DNA of 17,973 nt from JAMLGJ01 sp047972145 (GCA_047972145.1 JBKEAI010000164.1:1-17973); one strand, 5' to 3'. Counted from the stretch's first letter, positions 1 to 7,283 are shown. Numbers and translations: made by a program. Notes: a model not told the origin generated them from the letters alone.

Positions 1-992
1 ACGATGGTGGTGTTGTCCTTGTCGATGACCACCTTGCGGGCGGTGCCCAACAGGTCGAGGGTGGTGTTGTCGAGCTTGAGGCCGACCTCTTCGGAGATGA
101 CCTGGCCACCGGAGAGGGTCGCCATGTCCTGGAGCATCGCCTTGCGGCGCTCACCGAAGCCGGGGGCCTTGACGGCCACCGCGTTGAGCGAGCCACGGAT
201 CTTGTTGACCACGAGGCCGGCGAGGGCCTCACCCTCGACATCTTCGGCGATGACGACCAGCGGCTTGCCGGCCTGCATGATCTTCTCGAGGACCGGGATC
301 AGTTCCTGGAGGTTGGAGACCTTGCCGTTGACGAACAGCAGGTACGGGTCGTCCAGAACTGCTTCCTGGCGCTCGGCGTCGGTGACGAAGTACGGCGAGA
401 GGTAGCCCTTGTCGAACTGCATGCCCTCGGTGAACTCGAGGTCCATGCCGAAGGTGTTGGACTCCTCGACGGTGACCACCCCGTCCTTGCCGACCTTGTC
501 GATCGCGTCCGCGATGACCTCGCCGATCTGCTGGTCGGCCGCGGAGATGGCGGCGACCTGGGCGATCTCGGACTTCTCGTCGATCTCCTTGGAGAGACCT
601 GCGATGGCGTCGACGGCTGCCTCGACGGCTGCTTCGATACCGCGCTTGACGCCCATCGGGTTGGCACCCGCCGCGACGTTGCGCAGACCCTCGCGCACCA
701 GCGCCTGGGCGAGCACCGTAGCGGTGGTGGTGCCGTCACCGGCGATGTCGTTGGTCTTGGTGGCGACCTCCTTCACGAGCTGTGCGCCCATGTTCTCGAA
801 GGGGTCGTCGAGTTCGATCTCCCGGGCGATCGATACACCGTCGTTGGTGATCGTCGGGGCACCGAACTTCTTGTCGAGCACCACGTTGCGGCCCTTGGGA
901 CCGATGGTCACCTTCACCGCATCAGCGAGTGCGTTCACGCCGGCCTCTAGCGAGCGCCGTGCGTCATCATCGAACTTCAGCATCTTTGACAT
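1..992 (-). CDS. groEL: 60 kDa chaperonin GroEL, 5' portion (3' end outside window)
   Basis: Encodes the N-terminal 330 residues of the ATP-driven GroEL folding chamber, a cytosolic 14-mer that works with GroES. The reading frame starts MSKMLKFDDDARRSLEAGVN and contains the equatorial-domain ATP motif GDGTTTATVL, then the start of the apical domain with GMQFDKGYLSPYFVT and the RGSLNAVAVKAPGFGERR segment. The ATG at 990-992 is preceded by a GGAGA Shine-Dalgarno at about 998-1002. An internal ATG three codons later is less well placed. The gene lies 50 bp downstream of groES and should share its CIRCE-controlled transcript. The window cuts it at codon 331, so the C-terminal tail (GGM-type or His-rich, which separates actinobacterial GroEL paralogues) cannot be seen. 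No frameshift was seen in the visible part. Identification is certain; which paralogue it is remains open. Confidence 0.97.
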   Translation of the reverse strand, partial: MSKMLKFDDDARRSLEAGVNALADAVKVTIGPKGRNVVLDKKFGAPTITNDGVSIAREIELDDPFENMGAQLVKEVATKTNDIAGDGTTTATVLAQALVREGLRNVAAGANPMGVKRGIEAAVEAAVDAIAGLSKEIDEKSEIAQVAAISAADQQIGEVIADAIDKVGKDGVVTVEESNTFGMDLEFTEGMQFDKGYLSPYFVTDAERQEAVLDDPYLLFVNGKVSNLQELIPVLEKIMQAGKPLVVIAEDVEGEALAGLVVNKIRGSLNAVAVKAPGFGERRKAMLQDMATLSGGQVISEEVGLKLDNTTLDLLGTARKVVIDKDNTTI

Positions 993-1042
993 TTGTTCTC
1001 CGTGTGTCGTTCTTCGTTGTCTGGTCTGGTCGTGTCAGCTCG

Positions 1043-1330
1043 TCACTTGACGATCGCGAGCACGTCGCGGGCCTGGAGGATCAACAGGTCCTCGCCCTCG
1101 ACGGTGATCTCGGTGCCGCCGTACTTGGAGTAGACGACCTTGTCGCCGACGCTCACGCCGGGGGCGATCAGCTCACCGGCGTCGCTCGTGCGACCCGGGC
1201 CTACTGCCAACACCTCGCCCTGCTGGGGCTTCTCCTTGGCGGTGTCGGGAATGATCAGACCGCTTGCGGTCGTCTCCTCGGCCTCTGCCGGGCGGACGAC
1301 GAGACGGTCTTCGAGCGGCTGCAGGTTCAT
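1043..1330 (-). CDS. groES: 10 kDa co-chaperonin GroES
   Basis: Encodes a 95-residue GroES, the heptameric lid of the GroEL chamber and of the family's usual length. It opens MNLQPLEDRLVVRP and carries the mobile-loop region ETTASGLIIPDTAKEKP, in which the hydrophobic LIIP contacts GroEL. It then has the beta-barrel motif GDKVVYSKYGGTEI and ends LLILQARDVLAIVK. The ATG at 1328-1330 has a strong GGAGG upstream (about 1336-1340). It is the first gene of the groES-groEL pair and lies 165 bp from tsaD. The upstream gap contains two CIRCE operators, so HrcA repression with heat induction is expected from known family behaviour. Nothing abnormal was seen. Confidence 0.98.
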   Translation of the reverse strand: MNLQPLEDRLVVRPAEAEETTASGLIIPDTAKEKPQQGEVLAVGPGRTSDAGELIAPGVSVGDKVVYSKYGGTEITVEGEDLLILQARDVLAIVK

Positions 1331-1420
1331 GCAATCCTCCGGATTGGTTCTGTCTCTGATTGGGTCACCGTGGATCCCAGGGGCTCACAGCCCTTGTTTT
1401 CCACGGGTTCGGGGACGAAG

Positions 1421-1447
1421 TTGGCACTCCGGCCGAACGAGTGCCAA
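1421..1447 (-). promoter_or_regulatory. CIRCE operator (proximal copy)
   Basis: A perfect inverted repeat, TTGGCACTC-N9-GAGTGCCAA, matches the CIRCE consensus TTAGCACTC-N9-GAGTGCTAA with one symmetrical change in each arm. The two changes compensate each other, so dyad symmetry is intact. It lies about 91 bp upstream of the groES start. CIRCE is the known binding site of the HrcA repressor; that HrcA acts here is inferred, since hrcA is not in the window. Confidence 0.93.
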
Positions 1448-1450
1448 AGG

Positions 1451-1475
1451 TAGCACTCTCACATGTCGAGTGCTA
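1451..1475 (-). promoter_or_regulatory. CIRCE operator (distal copy)
   Basis: A second inverted repeat, TAGCACTC-N9-GAGTGCTA, matches CIRCE exactly over eight of the nine bases in each arm. It is separated from the first copy by only 3 bp (1448-1450), so two HrcA dimers would bind almost side by side. It begins 21 bp beyond the tsaD stop codon. A groES promoter probably overlaps these operators, but I could not assign convincing -35 and -10 boxes. Confidence 0.92.
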
Positions 1476-1495
1476 GCGCGCCCCGATGAGGCAGC

Positions 1496-2644
1496 TCAGG
1501 CGCGCTCGAAGAGCCGGTCGCGGGGATCCGCTCCGGTGTCCAGCGGGCTCGGCCCGAGCCGCTGGTAGCGATACCAACCAGCCGAGGCGATCATCGCCGC
1601 GTTGTCGGTGCACATCGAGCGACTCGGCAGGAAGCCCTGGATGCCGTCGTCCGCGCAGGCGCCGAGGAACTGCTCACGCAGCAACGTGTTCGCGGCGACG
1701 CCGCCACCGAGCGCGAGCGCCCTCGCCCCCACAGACTGCGCCGCCCGGCGCGACTTCGCCACGAGCACGTCGACGACCGCCGCCTGGAACGACGCTGCGA
1801 CATCCGCGGTGGACACCTCGGGGTGGGCCCTGACGTGGTTGACCACCGCGGTCTTGAGCCCGGAAAAGGAGAAGTCGAGACCGTCGTCGAGCATCGCCCT
1901 CGGGAACGCGATCGCCGTGGAGTCACCCTCGAGCGCGGCGTTGTCGATCACCGGCCCACCGGGATAGCCGAGGCCGAGGAACCTCGCGACCTTGTCGAAG
2001 GCCTCACCTGCTGCATCGTCGAGTGTCTCACCGAGCAGCCGGTACTCACCGTGGCCGGTCATCTCGACCAGCATCGTGTGTCCACCGGAGACCAAAAGCA
2101 CCACCAACGGGAACTGGAGGTCGGGCTCTTCGAGCAGGGCCGCGTACAGATGGGCCTCGAGGTGGTTGACCGAGATGAACGGCACACCCCAGGTGAGAGC
2201 CAGGGCCTTGGCGGAGGAGAGCCCGACCAGCAGCGCACCCACCAGGCCCGGCCCGGTGGTGGCCGCGACAGCGGCGACATCGCTACCTGACACTCCCGCC
2301 TCTACGAGCGCCTGGGCGGTCACGGGCACCAGCAACTCGGTGTGGGCCCGACTCGCGACCTCCGGCACCACCCCTCCGTACCGTGCGTGGAGGTCGACCT
2401 GGCTGGAGACGACCGAGGAAAGCACCTCGGTGCCGTCGCGCACAACCGCGGCGGCGGTCTCGTCGCAGCTCGTCTCGATTCCCAGAACGAGTGACCCCGT
2501 CGCCAACGGGTCGAACGAGCCGGCGGTACGGGCACCCGCGCCCTCAACAGCGGCACCCGTTGCGGCAGCACCCATCGGGGCGGGACCGGTTGCGGCAGCA
2601 CCCGTCGGGGCAGGACCGGATTCGGCAGGACCTGCTGCGCTCAC
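1496..2644 (-). CDS. tsaD: tRNA N6-adenosine threonylcarbamoyltransferase TsaD
   Basis: Transfers the threonylcarbamoyl group to A37 of ANN-decoding tRNAs (t6A), working with TsaB and TsaE in the cytosol. With the GTG start at 2642-2644 it is 382 residues. Visible motifs are GIETSCDE (55-62), the metal-binding HLEAH (161-165), SGGHT (186-190), GYPGGP (226-231), FSFSGLKT (258-265) and CTDNAAM (345-351). The GTG overlaps the rimI stop as GTGA, which decides the start; the open frame continues upstream only as the rimI antisense-phase shadow. Oddly, about 50 residues rich in Ala, Gly and Pro precede the ASKHA fold, where most TsaD proteins start within a few residues of it. That leader is encoded by a 30 bp tandem repeat. 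It is the last gene of the tsaE-tsaB-rimI-tsaD series. Confidence 0.95.
   Translation of the reverse strand: MSAAGPAESGPAPTGAAATGPAPMGAAATGAAVEGAGARTAGSFDPLATGSLVLGIETSCDETAAAVVRDGTEVLSSVVSSQVDLHARYGGVVPEVASRAHTELLVPVTAQALVEAGVSGSDVAAVAATTGPGLVGALLVGLSSAKALALTWGVPFISVNHLEAHLYAALLEEPDLQFPLVVLLVSGGHTMLVEMTGHGEYRLLGETLDDAAGEAFDKVARFLGLGYPGGPVIDNAALEGDSTAIAFPRAMLDDGLDFSFSGLKTAVVNHVRAHPEVSTADVAASFQAAVVDVLVAKSRRAAQSVGARALALGGGVAANTLLREQFLGACADDGIQGFLPSRSMCTDNAAMIASAGWYRYQRLGPSPLDTGADPRDRLFERA
2560..2629 (-). repeat. 30 bp in-frame tandem repeat in the tsaD 5' end
   Basis: Two near-identical 30 bp units (2560-2589 and 2590-2619) are followed by a degenerate third (2620-2629 and beyond). They differ at 2 of 30 positions. 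The period is a multiple of three, so the array is translated as 10-residue Ala/Gly/Pro repeats in the TsaD leader. This suggests slippage-driven expansion of a disordered N-terminus. Confidence 0.8.
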
Positions 2645-3171
2645 CGCCGGCTCCTCACCAGCGGTGCGCGCAGCGACGCCTCGATGCCGTCGCGTCGTGC
2701 CACCTCGGCATCCGAGCCGATGTCGTTGGCCCACATGATGAGCGCGTCCTCCCGGTTGTCGTTGTAGTAGCCGTGGCGGATCCCACCGGGTACGAACCCG
2801 AACCCGCGGTACAGCTCCTGCGCGGCCCGGTTGGACATCCGCACCTCCAGCGAGACGTCGTTGACCCCCAGCCCGACCGCGTCGGCGAGCTGCGCGAGCA
2901 GGAGCCTCGTGGCGACCTGCGCCCGACGGTGCTCGGGATGCACCGCGAAGTTCGTAATGTGCGCTTCGTCAAGGGTCCACATGATCCCTGCGAAACCCAG
3001 CACCTCCCGACCTCGTAGCGCCACGAGCCAGTGACGGCTGGTGGGCATCTTCAGCTCGTCGCGAAACAGCGACAGCGGCCATGGATGCGGGTTCGACAGC
3101 GCCTCGACCGCCGCCACCTGTGCCAGGTGTGCCCGACCCATCGCAGCGATCTGCACCTGCCCGGCAGGCAC
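2641..3171 (-). CDS. rimI: Ribosomal protein S18-alanine N-acetyltransferase-like GNAT protein RimI
   Basis: A GNAT-fold acetyltransferase, expected to acetylate the N-terminal alanine of ribosomal protein S18. Visible features are the N-terminal NPHPWPLSLFRDEL segment, the core strand ITNFAVHPEHRRAQVATRLL containing the acetyl-CoA pyrophosphate loop, and NRAAQELYRGFGF with the Tyr region typical of RimI. The C-terminal tail of about 28 residues is not conserved. The start is uncertain. I chose GTG 3169-3171 (176 residues). GTG 3154-3156 and ATG 3139-3141 are alternatives. GTG 3286-3288 would overlap tsaB by 11 bp, but has no Shine-Dalgarno and adds 39 codons whose third-position GC (about 64%) is well below the neighbouring genes. 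It lies between tsaB and tsaD, the usual place for rimI in actinobacteria, and its TGA forms the GTGA overlap with tsaD. Confidence 0.85.
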   Translation of the reverse strand: MPAGQVQIAAMGRAHLAQVAAVEALSNPHPWPLSLFRDELKMPTSRHWLVALRGREVLGFAGIMWTLDEAHITNFAVHPEHRRAQVATRLLLAQLADAVGLGVNDVSLEVRMSNRAAQELYRGFGFVPGGIRHGYYNDNREDALIMWANDIGSDAEVARRDGIEASLRAPLVRSRR

Positions 3172-3277
3172 TCCATGAGGCTGATCCGCGGGATGTACAC
3201 CCGTGCTCCGCTCGAACGGCGCGCGCCGCAGTACCCCACGCCGCTCGGAGTCAACGCCCGCTGCGTGGAAGGTCCGT

Positions 3278-3973
3278 TCAGCTGTCACGGGTGGACCAGT
3301 TGATCTCGGCATCAGGCCGGCGAAGGTACAGGGGGCTGATCGTGTTGGGCTGCTCGAACTCCTCACGCATGGCCTGCGGGTGGGCGAGCTGCACCAACGA
3401 CGACGCAGAGGGGTAGCTGTTGCCGATCTCGGCATGTTCGACACGGGCTAGACCCTCGAACACCTCGCTGTAGCGGCGGGCCCCGTCACCCAGCAGGAGG
3501 ATCTCGTCGTTGGTCGCGAGCAGCTCGGAGGCCAGGTCGTCGGGCGTGCCCAACCTGGCGTCGTGCAGGCGCTGCACCCCGCCGGGCACCTGGCGGTAGA
3601 ACGCGTAGTACAGCTCACCCCGGCGCGCGTCGATCGCAGCGACGATCAGCCGTGGGCTGTAACGGACCGTGAAGGCCAAGAGGTCGAGGCTGCTCACCCC
3701 GATCATCGGCACCGACAGCGCGAACGCGATCGCCTTGGCGGCGGAGACCCCGACCCGCAATCCGGTGAACAGGCCCGGGCCGATATCGACCGCGACCAGT
3801 CCGATGTCGGACAACTCGATGCCCGCCTGTTTGCAGATGAACTCGATCTGCGGCGTGAGGTTCTCCGCATGCCGGCGACCTTTGGCGCAGTGCGCGCTGG
3901 CCAGCACCCCCTCGTGGCCGCCGATGGCGCAGCCGACCTGTTCGGTGGCGGTCTCGACGCCGAGTATCAGCAC
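3278..3973 (-). CDS. tsaB: t6A biosynthesis scaffold protein TsaB
   Basis: A 231-residue ASKHA-fold paralogue of TsaD that dimerises with it and is needed for t6A formation. It starts MLILGVETATEQVGC (GTG read as Met) and has the hallmark GPGLFTGLRVG at 65-75, where the family usually has GPGSFTGLRIG; the Ser-to-Leu change is mild. The C-terminal half carries AAIDARRGELYYAFY. The GTG at 3971-3973 sits inside the end of tsaE (7 bp overlap), and the first residues coincide with the canonical TsaB N-terminus, so the longer upstream open frame is not used. The usual order tsaE-tsaB-rimI-tsaD is kept. No broken motif was seen. Confidence 0.94.
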   Translation of the reverse strand: MLILGVETATEQVGCAIGGHEGVLASAHCAKGRRHAENLTPQIEFICKQAGIELSDIGLVAVDIGPGLFTGLRVGVSAAKAIAFALSVPMIGVSSLDLLAFTVRYSPRLIVAAIDARRGELYYAFYRQVPGGVQRLHDARLGTPDDLASELLATNDEILLLGDGARRYSEVFEGLARVEHAEIGNSYPSASSLVQLAHPQAMREEFEQPNTISPLYLRRPDAEINWSTRDS

Positions 3974-4449
3974 TGTCCGACCACCGTCTCGACCGCTCTC
4001 ATGCGGGCCGACCAGCGCGTGCCGACCGGATGGAACCGCACGTCGCGCTCGGCGGGATCGTCGCGGTAGCCGATGCTCACCTCCAGGTAGTCGTGGGGGA
4101 GCACCGGGGCGATCGTGTCGCCCCACTCGATCACCACCACGGCGTCGTCGTCGAGCAGCTCGGCGAGGCCGAGGTCGAGCGCCTCGTTCACGGCGTTGAG
4201 CCGGTAGACATCGAGGTGGTGCAGGTCGAGCCGACCGCTGTAGCTCTGCACCAGAGCGAAGGTGGGGCTGGTGATGTGGTTGGTGACTCCGAGACCGGTC
4301 CCGAGTCCCTGCACGAAGGCCGTCTTGCCCGCACCGAGGTCACCGACGAGCAACACGAGGTCCCCTGCACGCACCAGCTCGGCGAGCGCAGCGGCAAGCC
4401 GTCGGGTGTGCGCTGCGTCCCGGGAGGTGACCTCGACCGCGGTGCTCAC
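3967..4449 (-). CDS. tsaE: t6A biosynthesis ATPase TsaE
   Basis: A P-loop ATPase of 160 residues that powers turnover of the TsaB-TsaD complex. The Walker A motif is GDLGAGKT (36-43), followed by the switch-like ITSPTFALVQ (59-68), the HHLDVYRL motif (77-84) and EWGD (108-111), all diagnostic of the family. Length is normal. The GTG start at 4447-4449 forms a GTGA overlap with the stop of the uracil-DNA glycosylase gene, pointing to coupled translation. The open frame runs on upstream to 4737, but those codons lie in the glycosylase gene and bear no TsaE homology. In many actinobacteria tsaE follows alr directly; here three genes lie between them. Confidence 0.95.
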   Translation of the reverse strand: MSTAVEVTSRDAAHTRRLAAALAELVRAGDLVLLVGDLGAGKTAFVQGLGTGLGVTNHITSPTFALVQSYSGRLDLHHLDVYRLNAVNEALDLGLAELLDDDAVVVIEWGDTIAPVLPHDYLEVSIGYRDDPAERDVRFHPVGTRWSARMRAVETVVGQC

Positions 4450-5066
4450 CCCAGCACCTCTGCGGGGTCCGCGAGATCCACGCTTGCACCCTCGACGACG
4501 GTCCGGGCACGCACCAGATCGGCGCGGACCTTGGCCATCGCATCCCCGCCGCCACGCAGCACCGCGGCGGGATGCAGGGTGGGCACGAGGACCCGGTCGG
4601 ACCAGCCGTATGCCCTCCCCCGCAACCGGGTGATGCCCGTGCGTGTATCCAACAGCAGACGTGAGGAGAAGTTGCCCAGCGTGACCACGACCTTGGGGTC
4701 GATCAGCTCGATCTGCCGCTCGAGGTAGGGCCGACACGCAACGATCTCACCGGGCTTGGGGTCTCTGTTCGCCGGCGGCCGGCACTTCACGACGTTCGCT
4801 ATGTACACCGACGAGCGATCGAGGTCCATCTCTTGGGCCATCAGGCGGTCGAGCAGCTTGCCGGAGCGCCCCACGAACGGCTCTCCGAGGCGATCCTCCT
4901 CGGCTCCGGGGCCCTCGCCGATGAACATGAGGTCAGCGGTGGGGTCCCCGCTGCCGAAGACCACCTGGGTGCGCGTTGCGCTCAACTCGCAGGAGGTGCA
5001 CGAGAGCGCCTCGCGGCGAAGGTCCTCGAAGGCGGTGGTGCGCCCCGGTTGGGCCGTCGCTGACAT
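4446..5066 (-). CDS. Family 4 (Fe-S) uracil-DNA glycosylase
   Basis: Removes uracil from DNA to begin base excision repair. The 206-residue product has the family 4 signature: four cysteines at 23, 26, 95 and 111 suited to a [4Fe-4S] cluster, the active-site GEGPG (50-54) followed by AEEDRLGEPFVGRSG, NVVKCRPPANRDP, and the C-terminal HPAAVLR (165-171). I chose the ATG at 5064-5066, which has AGGA nine bases upstream. A TTG three codons earlier is possible but lacks a better ribosome site. It lies 11 bp after the P1 peptidase gene and overlaps tsaE by 4 bp, so it is probably co-transcribed with the t6A genes. Domain identity is firm. Whether its best substrate is uracil or another deaminated base cannot be read from sequence. 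Confidence 0.93.
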   Translation of the reverse strand: MSATAQPGRTTAFEDLRREALSCTSCELSATRTQVVFGSGDPTADLMFIGEGPGAEEDRLGEPFVGRSGKLLDRLMAQEMDLDRSSVYIANVVKCRPPANRDPKPGEIVACRPYLERQIELIDPKVVVTLGNFSSRLLLDTRTGITRLRGRAYGWSDRVLVPTLHPAAVLRGGGDAMAKVRADLVRARTVVEGASVDLADPAEVLG

Positions 5067-5077
5067 CGGGGTCAATC

Positions 5078-6022
5078 CTAACTTGGAGCCTCGCGGTCGC
5101 CAGCAGCACGGATCGCCACCTCCACCGCACGCACCGACATCCAGCGGAGCAGGTCCTGCGACGCCGGCACCCCGCCGGTGGCGAGTGCCACGAACGCGTC
5201 ACCGTCGACCGACGCGTGCGGTGGGGAGATCGAACGGGCGAGGCCGTCGTGCGCGCCGCGGGCCATGTGCATGCATGTCGCCTTGTCGACCATCGCGTTG
5301 GTGGCAACCACGCCGATCGTCGTGTTGCCCGAGTGCCCAACGGGGGCCTGCCCTGAGGGATCACCCTCGAACGCCGACCCTCCGACGGGACCCGGAATCT
5401 CCGGTTCGGGCAACCCGGCCTCGGGGCTGCCCACGATGTCACCCCATGCATTGACCGCCACCAGAGCTGCGACGAGCACGTCGCCGTGGCGCTGCACGGA
5501 TCCAACCAGCCCGGCGTCGCGAACGAAGTCCTCCCCGCGCCACTTCGACACCGTCGCTCCCGTACCCGCACCGATCGCCCCCAACCATGCACCGGTCCCG
5601 ACACCGACGGCCGGCTCGATCCCGGTCGGAGCCTCCGACGCCCGCAGCGCCGCGGTGTGGCCATCGGCCACGCCAGGGCGGACCGTGGGATCGCCCACGG
5701 GCAGATCGAACAACGACATGCCCACCACGATCGGTACGTTGCCCCAGGCCGTCTCGAAGCCGCGGCCCGCCTCGTCCAACCACGCCATCGCACCGTCACC
5801 AGCGGCGAGGCCGAACGCGGAGCCTCCCGAGAGCACGACCGCATCGACCGCCTGCACGGTCGCCAGTGGATCGAGCAGCGCGAACTCCCGGGTGGCAGGC
5901 GCGCTACCGCGCACCTCTCCCGACGCGGTGACAGGCGTGTCCGCGAGCACGACCGTGCAGCCCGTGCGTGCACGTTCGTCGGTCACGTGCCCGACTCGGA
6001 GTCCTCGGATCGAATCGATCAT
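5078..6022 (-). CDS. P1 family (S58, DmpA/NylC-like) peptidase
   Basis: A 314-residue member of the DmpA/NylC superfamily, self-cleaving N-terminal nucleophile hydrolases that act on amino-terminal or cyclic amide bonds. It opens MIDSIRGLRVGHVTDERART, typical of the family, and has VVLSGGSAFGL (62-72) and GNTTIGVVATNA (232-243). In that last motif Asn233-Thr234 corresponds to the autocleavage site and nucleophile known from NylC. The ATG at 6020-6022 is preceded by AAGGAA at good spacing. No signal peptide is seen, so it should be cytosolic. The physiological substrate is unknown; actinobacterial relatives are generally annotated only as P1 family peptidases. It begins a new cluster after a 118 bp gap with a large inverted repeat and precedes the glycosylase gene by 11 bp. 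Confidence 0.9.
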   Translation of the reverse strand: MIDSIRGLRVGHVTDERARTGCTVVLADTPVTASGEVRGSAPATREFALLDPLATVQAVDAVVLSGGSAFGLAAGDGAMAWLDEAGRGFETAWGNVPIVVGMSLFDLPVGDPTVRPGVADGHTAALRASEAPTGIEPAVGVGTGAWLGAIGAGTGATVSKWRGEDFVRDAGLVGSVQRHGDVLVAALVAVNAWGDIVGSPEAGLPEPEIPGPVGGSAFEGDPSGQAPVGHSGNTTIGVVATNAMVDKATCMHMARGAHDGLARSISPPHASVDGDAFVALATGGVPASQDLLRWMSVRAVEVAIRAAGDREAPS

Positions 6023-6050
6023 CTGTTGTGGGTTCCTTTCTCACCGCCAA

Positions 6051-6103
6051 CCGTTCTGTGGTGCCTCGTTAGCTCCCTGAGCTCGCTTCGCACCACAGAA
6101 CGG
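6051..6103. repeat. 14 bp perfect inverted repeat with nested hairpin
   Basis: CCGTTCTGTGGTGC (6051-6064) is repeated exactly in inverse at 6090-6103, enclosing 25 bp. The loop itself holds AGCTC-CCT-GAGCT (6071-6083), a second perfect stem. The element lies in the 118 bp between the glycosyltransferase stop and the P1 peptidase start. Neither strand has a T-run after the stem, so it is not a clear intrinsic terminator. It may act as a factor-dependent terminator, an RNA processing or stability element, or a dispersed REP-like sequence. No second copy was noticed in this window. Confidence 0.8.
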
Positions 6104-6140
6104 GGGTGGTGGGACGGGGGTGTGTGGGCCGGGTTCGTGG

Positions 6141-7283
6141 TCAGGCGGATGAGGTCGTTGCCACGACGGCCTCGAGGTCGTCGTCGTCTTCCGGCGCGAC
6201 GTTGGACCAGTCGAATCGCACCAACGACTCGCGCATCGGCTGGCACTTGCGACGGAACCCCTCGATATCGCTCAGCACGTCCCGCAGCGCCGTGGTCAGA
6301 CGTCCAGGTGGATAGCGGAACTTCTCGTCGGTGATCGACTCTGGATAGGCGAGGGCATCGGGTACGACCGGGACGCAGCCCGCGGCCACCGCCTCGACCA
6401 CGGCGATCCCGAAGTTCTCCTGTCGCGCGGAGGCGACCACGACGTCGGCCTCCCCCAGCAGTTGGCGGTATCGCTGCGGTTCCATCCAACCCCGGTGCAC
6501 CACCCGGTCGCCCAACGGTTCGAGCATCTTGTCGCCACGGGCGGGGTCGTGGTGGTCGTCGGTGCCCACGACCGCCAGACGGAAGTCCACCCCTTGGCCC
6601 GCCACCGCCCGCATCGATGCCACCGCAACGTCGAGGCCCTTGTCGTGAGCCCAGCGGTGGTTCCACAACACGAGCGGCGGTTCCGGTGGGGTGCCGGCAT
6701 CGAGGTCGTGTACGGGTCGCTCGATCTCGAGCAGATCGGTGAGGTCGCAGCCCACAGGACGCACCCGGAACCGGTCGCGCACCTGGGCCAGCAACGGTCG
6801 TTGGTCGTCGCCGGCGGGACCGTGAGCGAGCAGATCCTCCAACGCGTCGGTCATCGAGTCTCGCTGCCACGCGGAGTTGAACCAGACCTCGTCCGCGGCG
6901 AGCAGGCTCCGCCAGTTGGTCCATGCGAGGTGGCGGTCGCGCAGCCCACCCACCCCGTTGGGACTGGTCGGTTGGGTGAGCTGGTTCTCGTGGAAGTACA
7001 CCACCGTGGGCACACCGGCGAGCTCGTCGCGACACAGCCCCAGATACCCGGCGAGGTCGACCATGTCGCTCGCCACGACCACATCCGGTCGACCAAGTCG
7101 CTCGATGTGCTCTCGGGTCGCCTCTGCCAGGGGAACCGACGCCGCCATCATCCGGTGGCGCCAGTGGGTCCCGGGCTGGGTTAGCAGGTGCAGGTCGTGG
7201 CGGCTGTGCTCCTGCCAGCCGCGGGCCCACACCTCGTGCGAACCCGTGAAGAACGGTTCCAACACCAGCACCGAGAGGCTCAC
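6141..7283 (-). CDS. DUF3524 / tRNA-queuosine alpha-mannosyltransferase-like glycosyltransferase
   Basis: A 380-residue GT-B type glycosyltransferase. The N-terminal domain carries the DUF3524 signature: LEPFFTGSHE (8-17), then HSRHDLHLLTQPGTHWRHRM (26-45), and YFHENQLTQP (96-105). The C-terminal half is a group 1 (GT4) fold with WNHRWAHDK (207-215), a possible nucleotide-sugar-binding segment QENFGIAVVEAVAAGC (288-303), and a Glu-rich tail. DUF3524 is the N-terminal domain of GTDC1/QTMAN, the vertebrate enzyme that adds mannose to queuosine in tRNA-Asp; the bacterial function is unproven. The GTG at 7281-7283 overlaps the alr stop as GTGA and the protein begins directly in the conserved strand, which decides the start. 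No membrane segment or signal peptide was seen. Another glycan or small-molecule acceptor is possible. Confidence 0.85.
   Translation of the reverse strand: MSLSVLVLEPFFTGSHEVWARGWQEHSRHDLHLLTQPGTHWRHRMMAASVPLAEATREHIERLGRPDVVVASDMVDLAGYLGLCRDELAGVPTVVYFHENQLTQPTSPNGVGGLRDRHLAWTNWRSLLAADEVWFNSAWQRDSMTDALEDLLAHGPAGDDQRPLLAQVRDRFRVRPVGCDLTDLLEIERPVHDLDAGTPPEPPLVLWNHRWAHDKGLDVAVASMRAVAGQGVDFRLAVVGTDDHHDPARGDKMLEPLGDRVVHRGWMEPQRYRQLLGEADVVVASARQENFGIAVVEAVAAGCVPVVPDALAYPESITDEKFRYPPGRLTTALRDVLSDIEGFRRKCQPMRESLVRFDWSNVAPEDDDDLEAVVATTSSA

Noticed and set aside
1378..1398. Stem AGGGGCT-CAC-AGCCCTT followed by GTTTT, resembling a plus-strand intrinsic terminator
   Set aside because: No plus-strand gene leads into it; it lies in the groES leader on the minus strand, where no T-run follows the stem.
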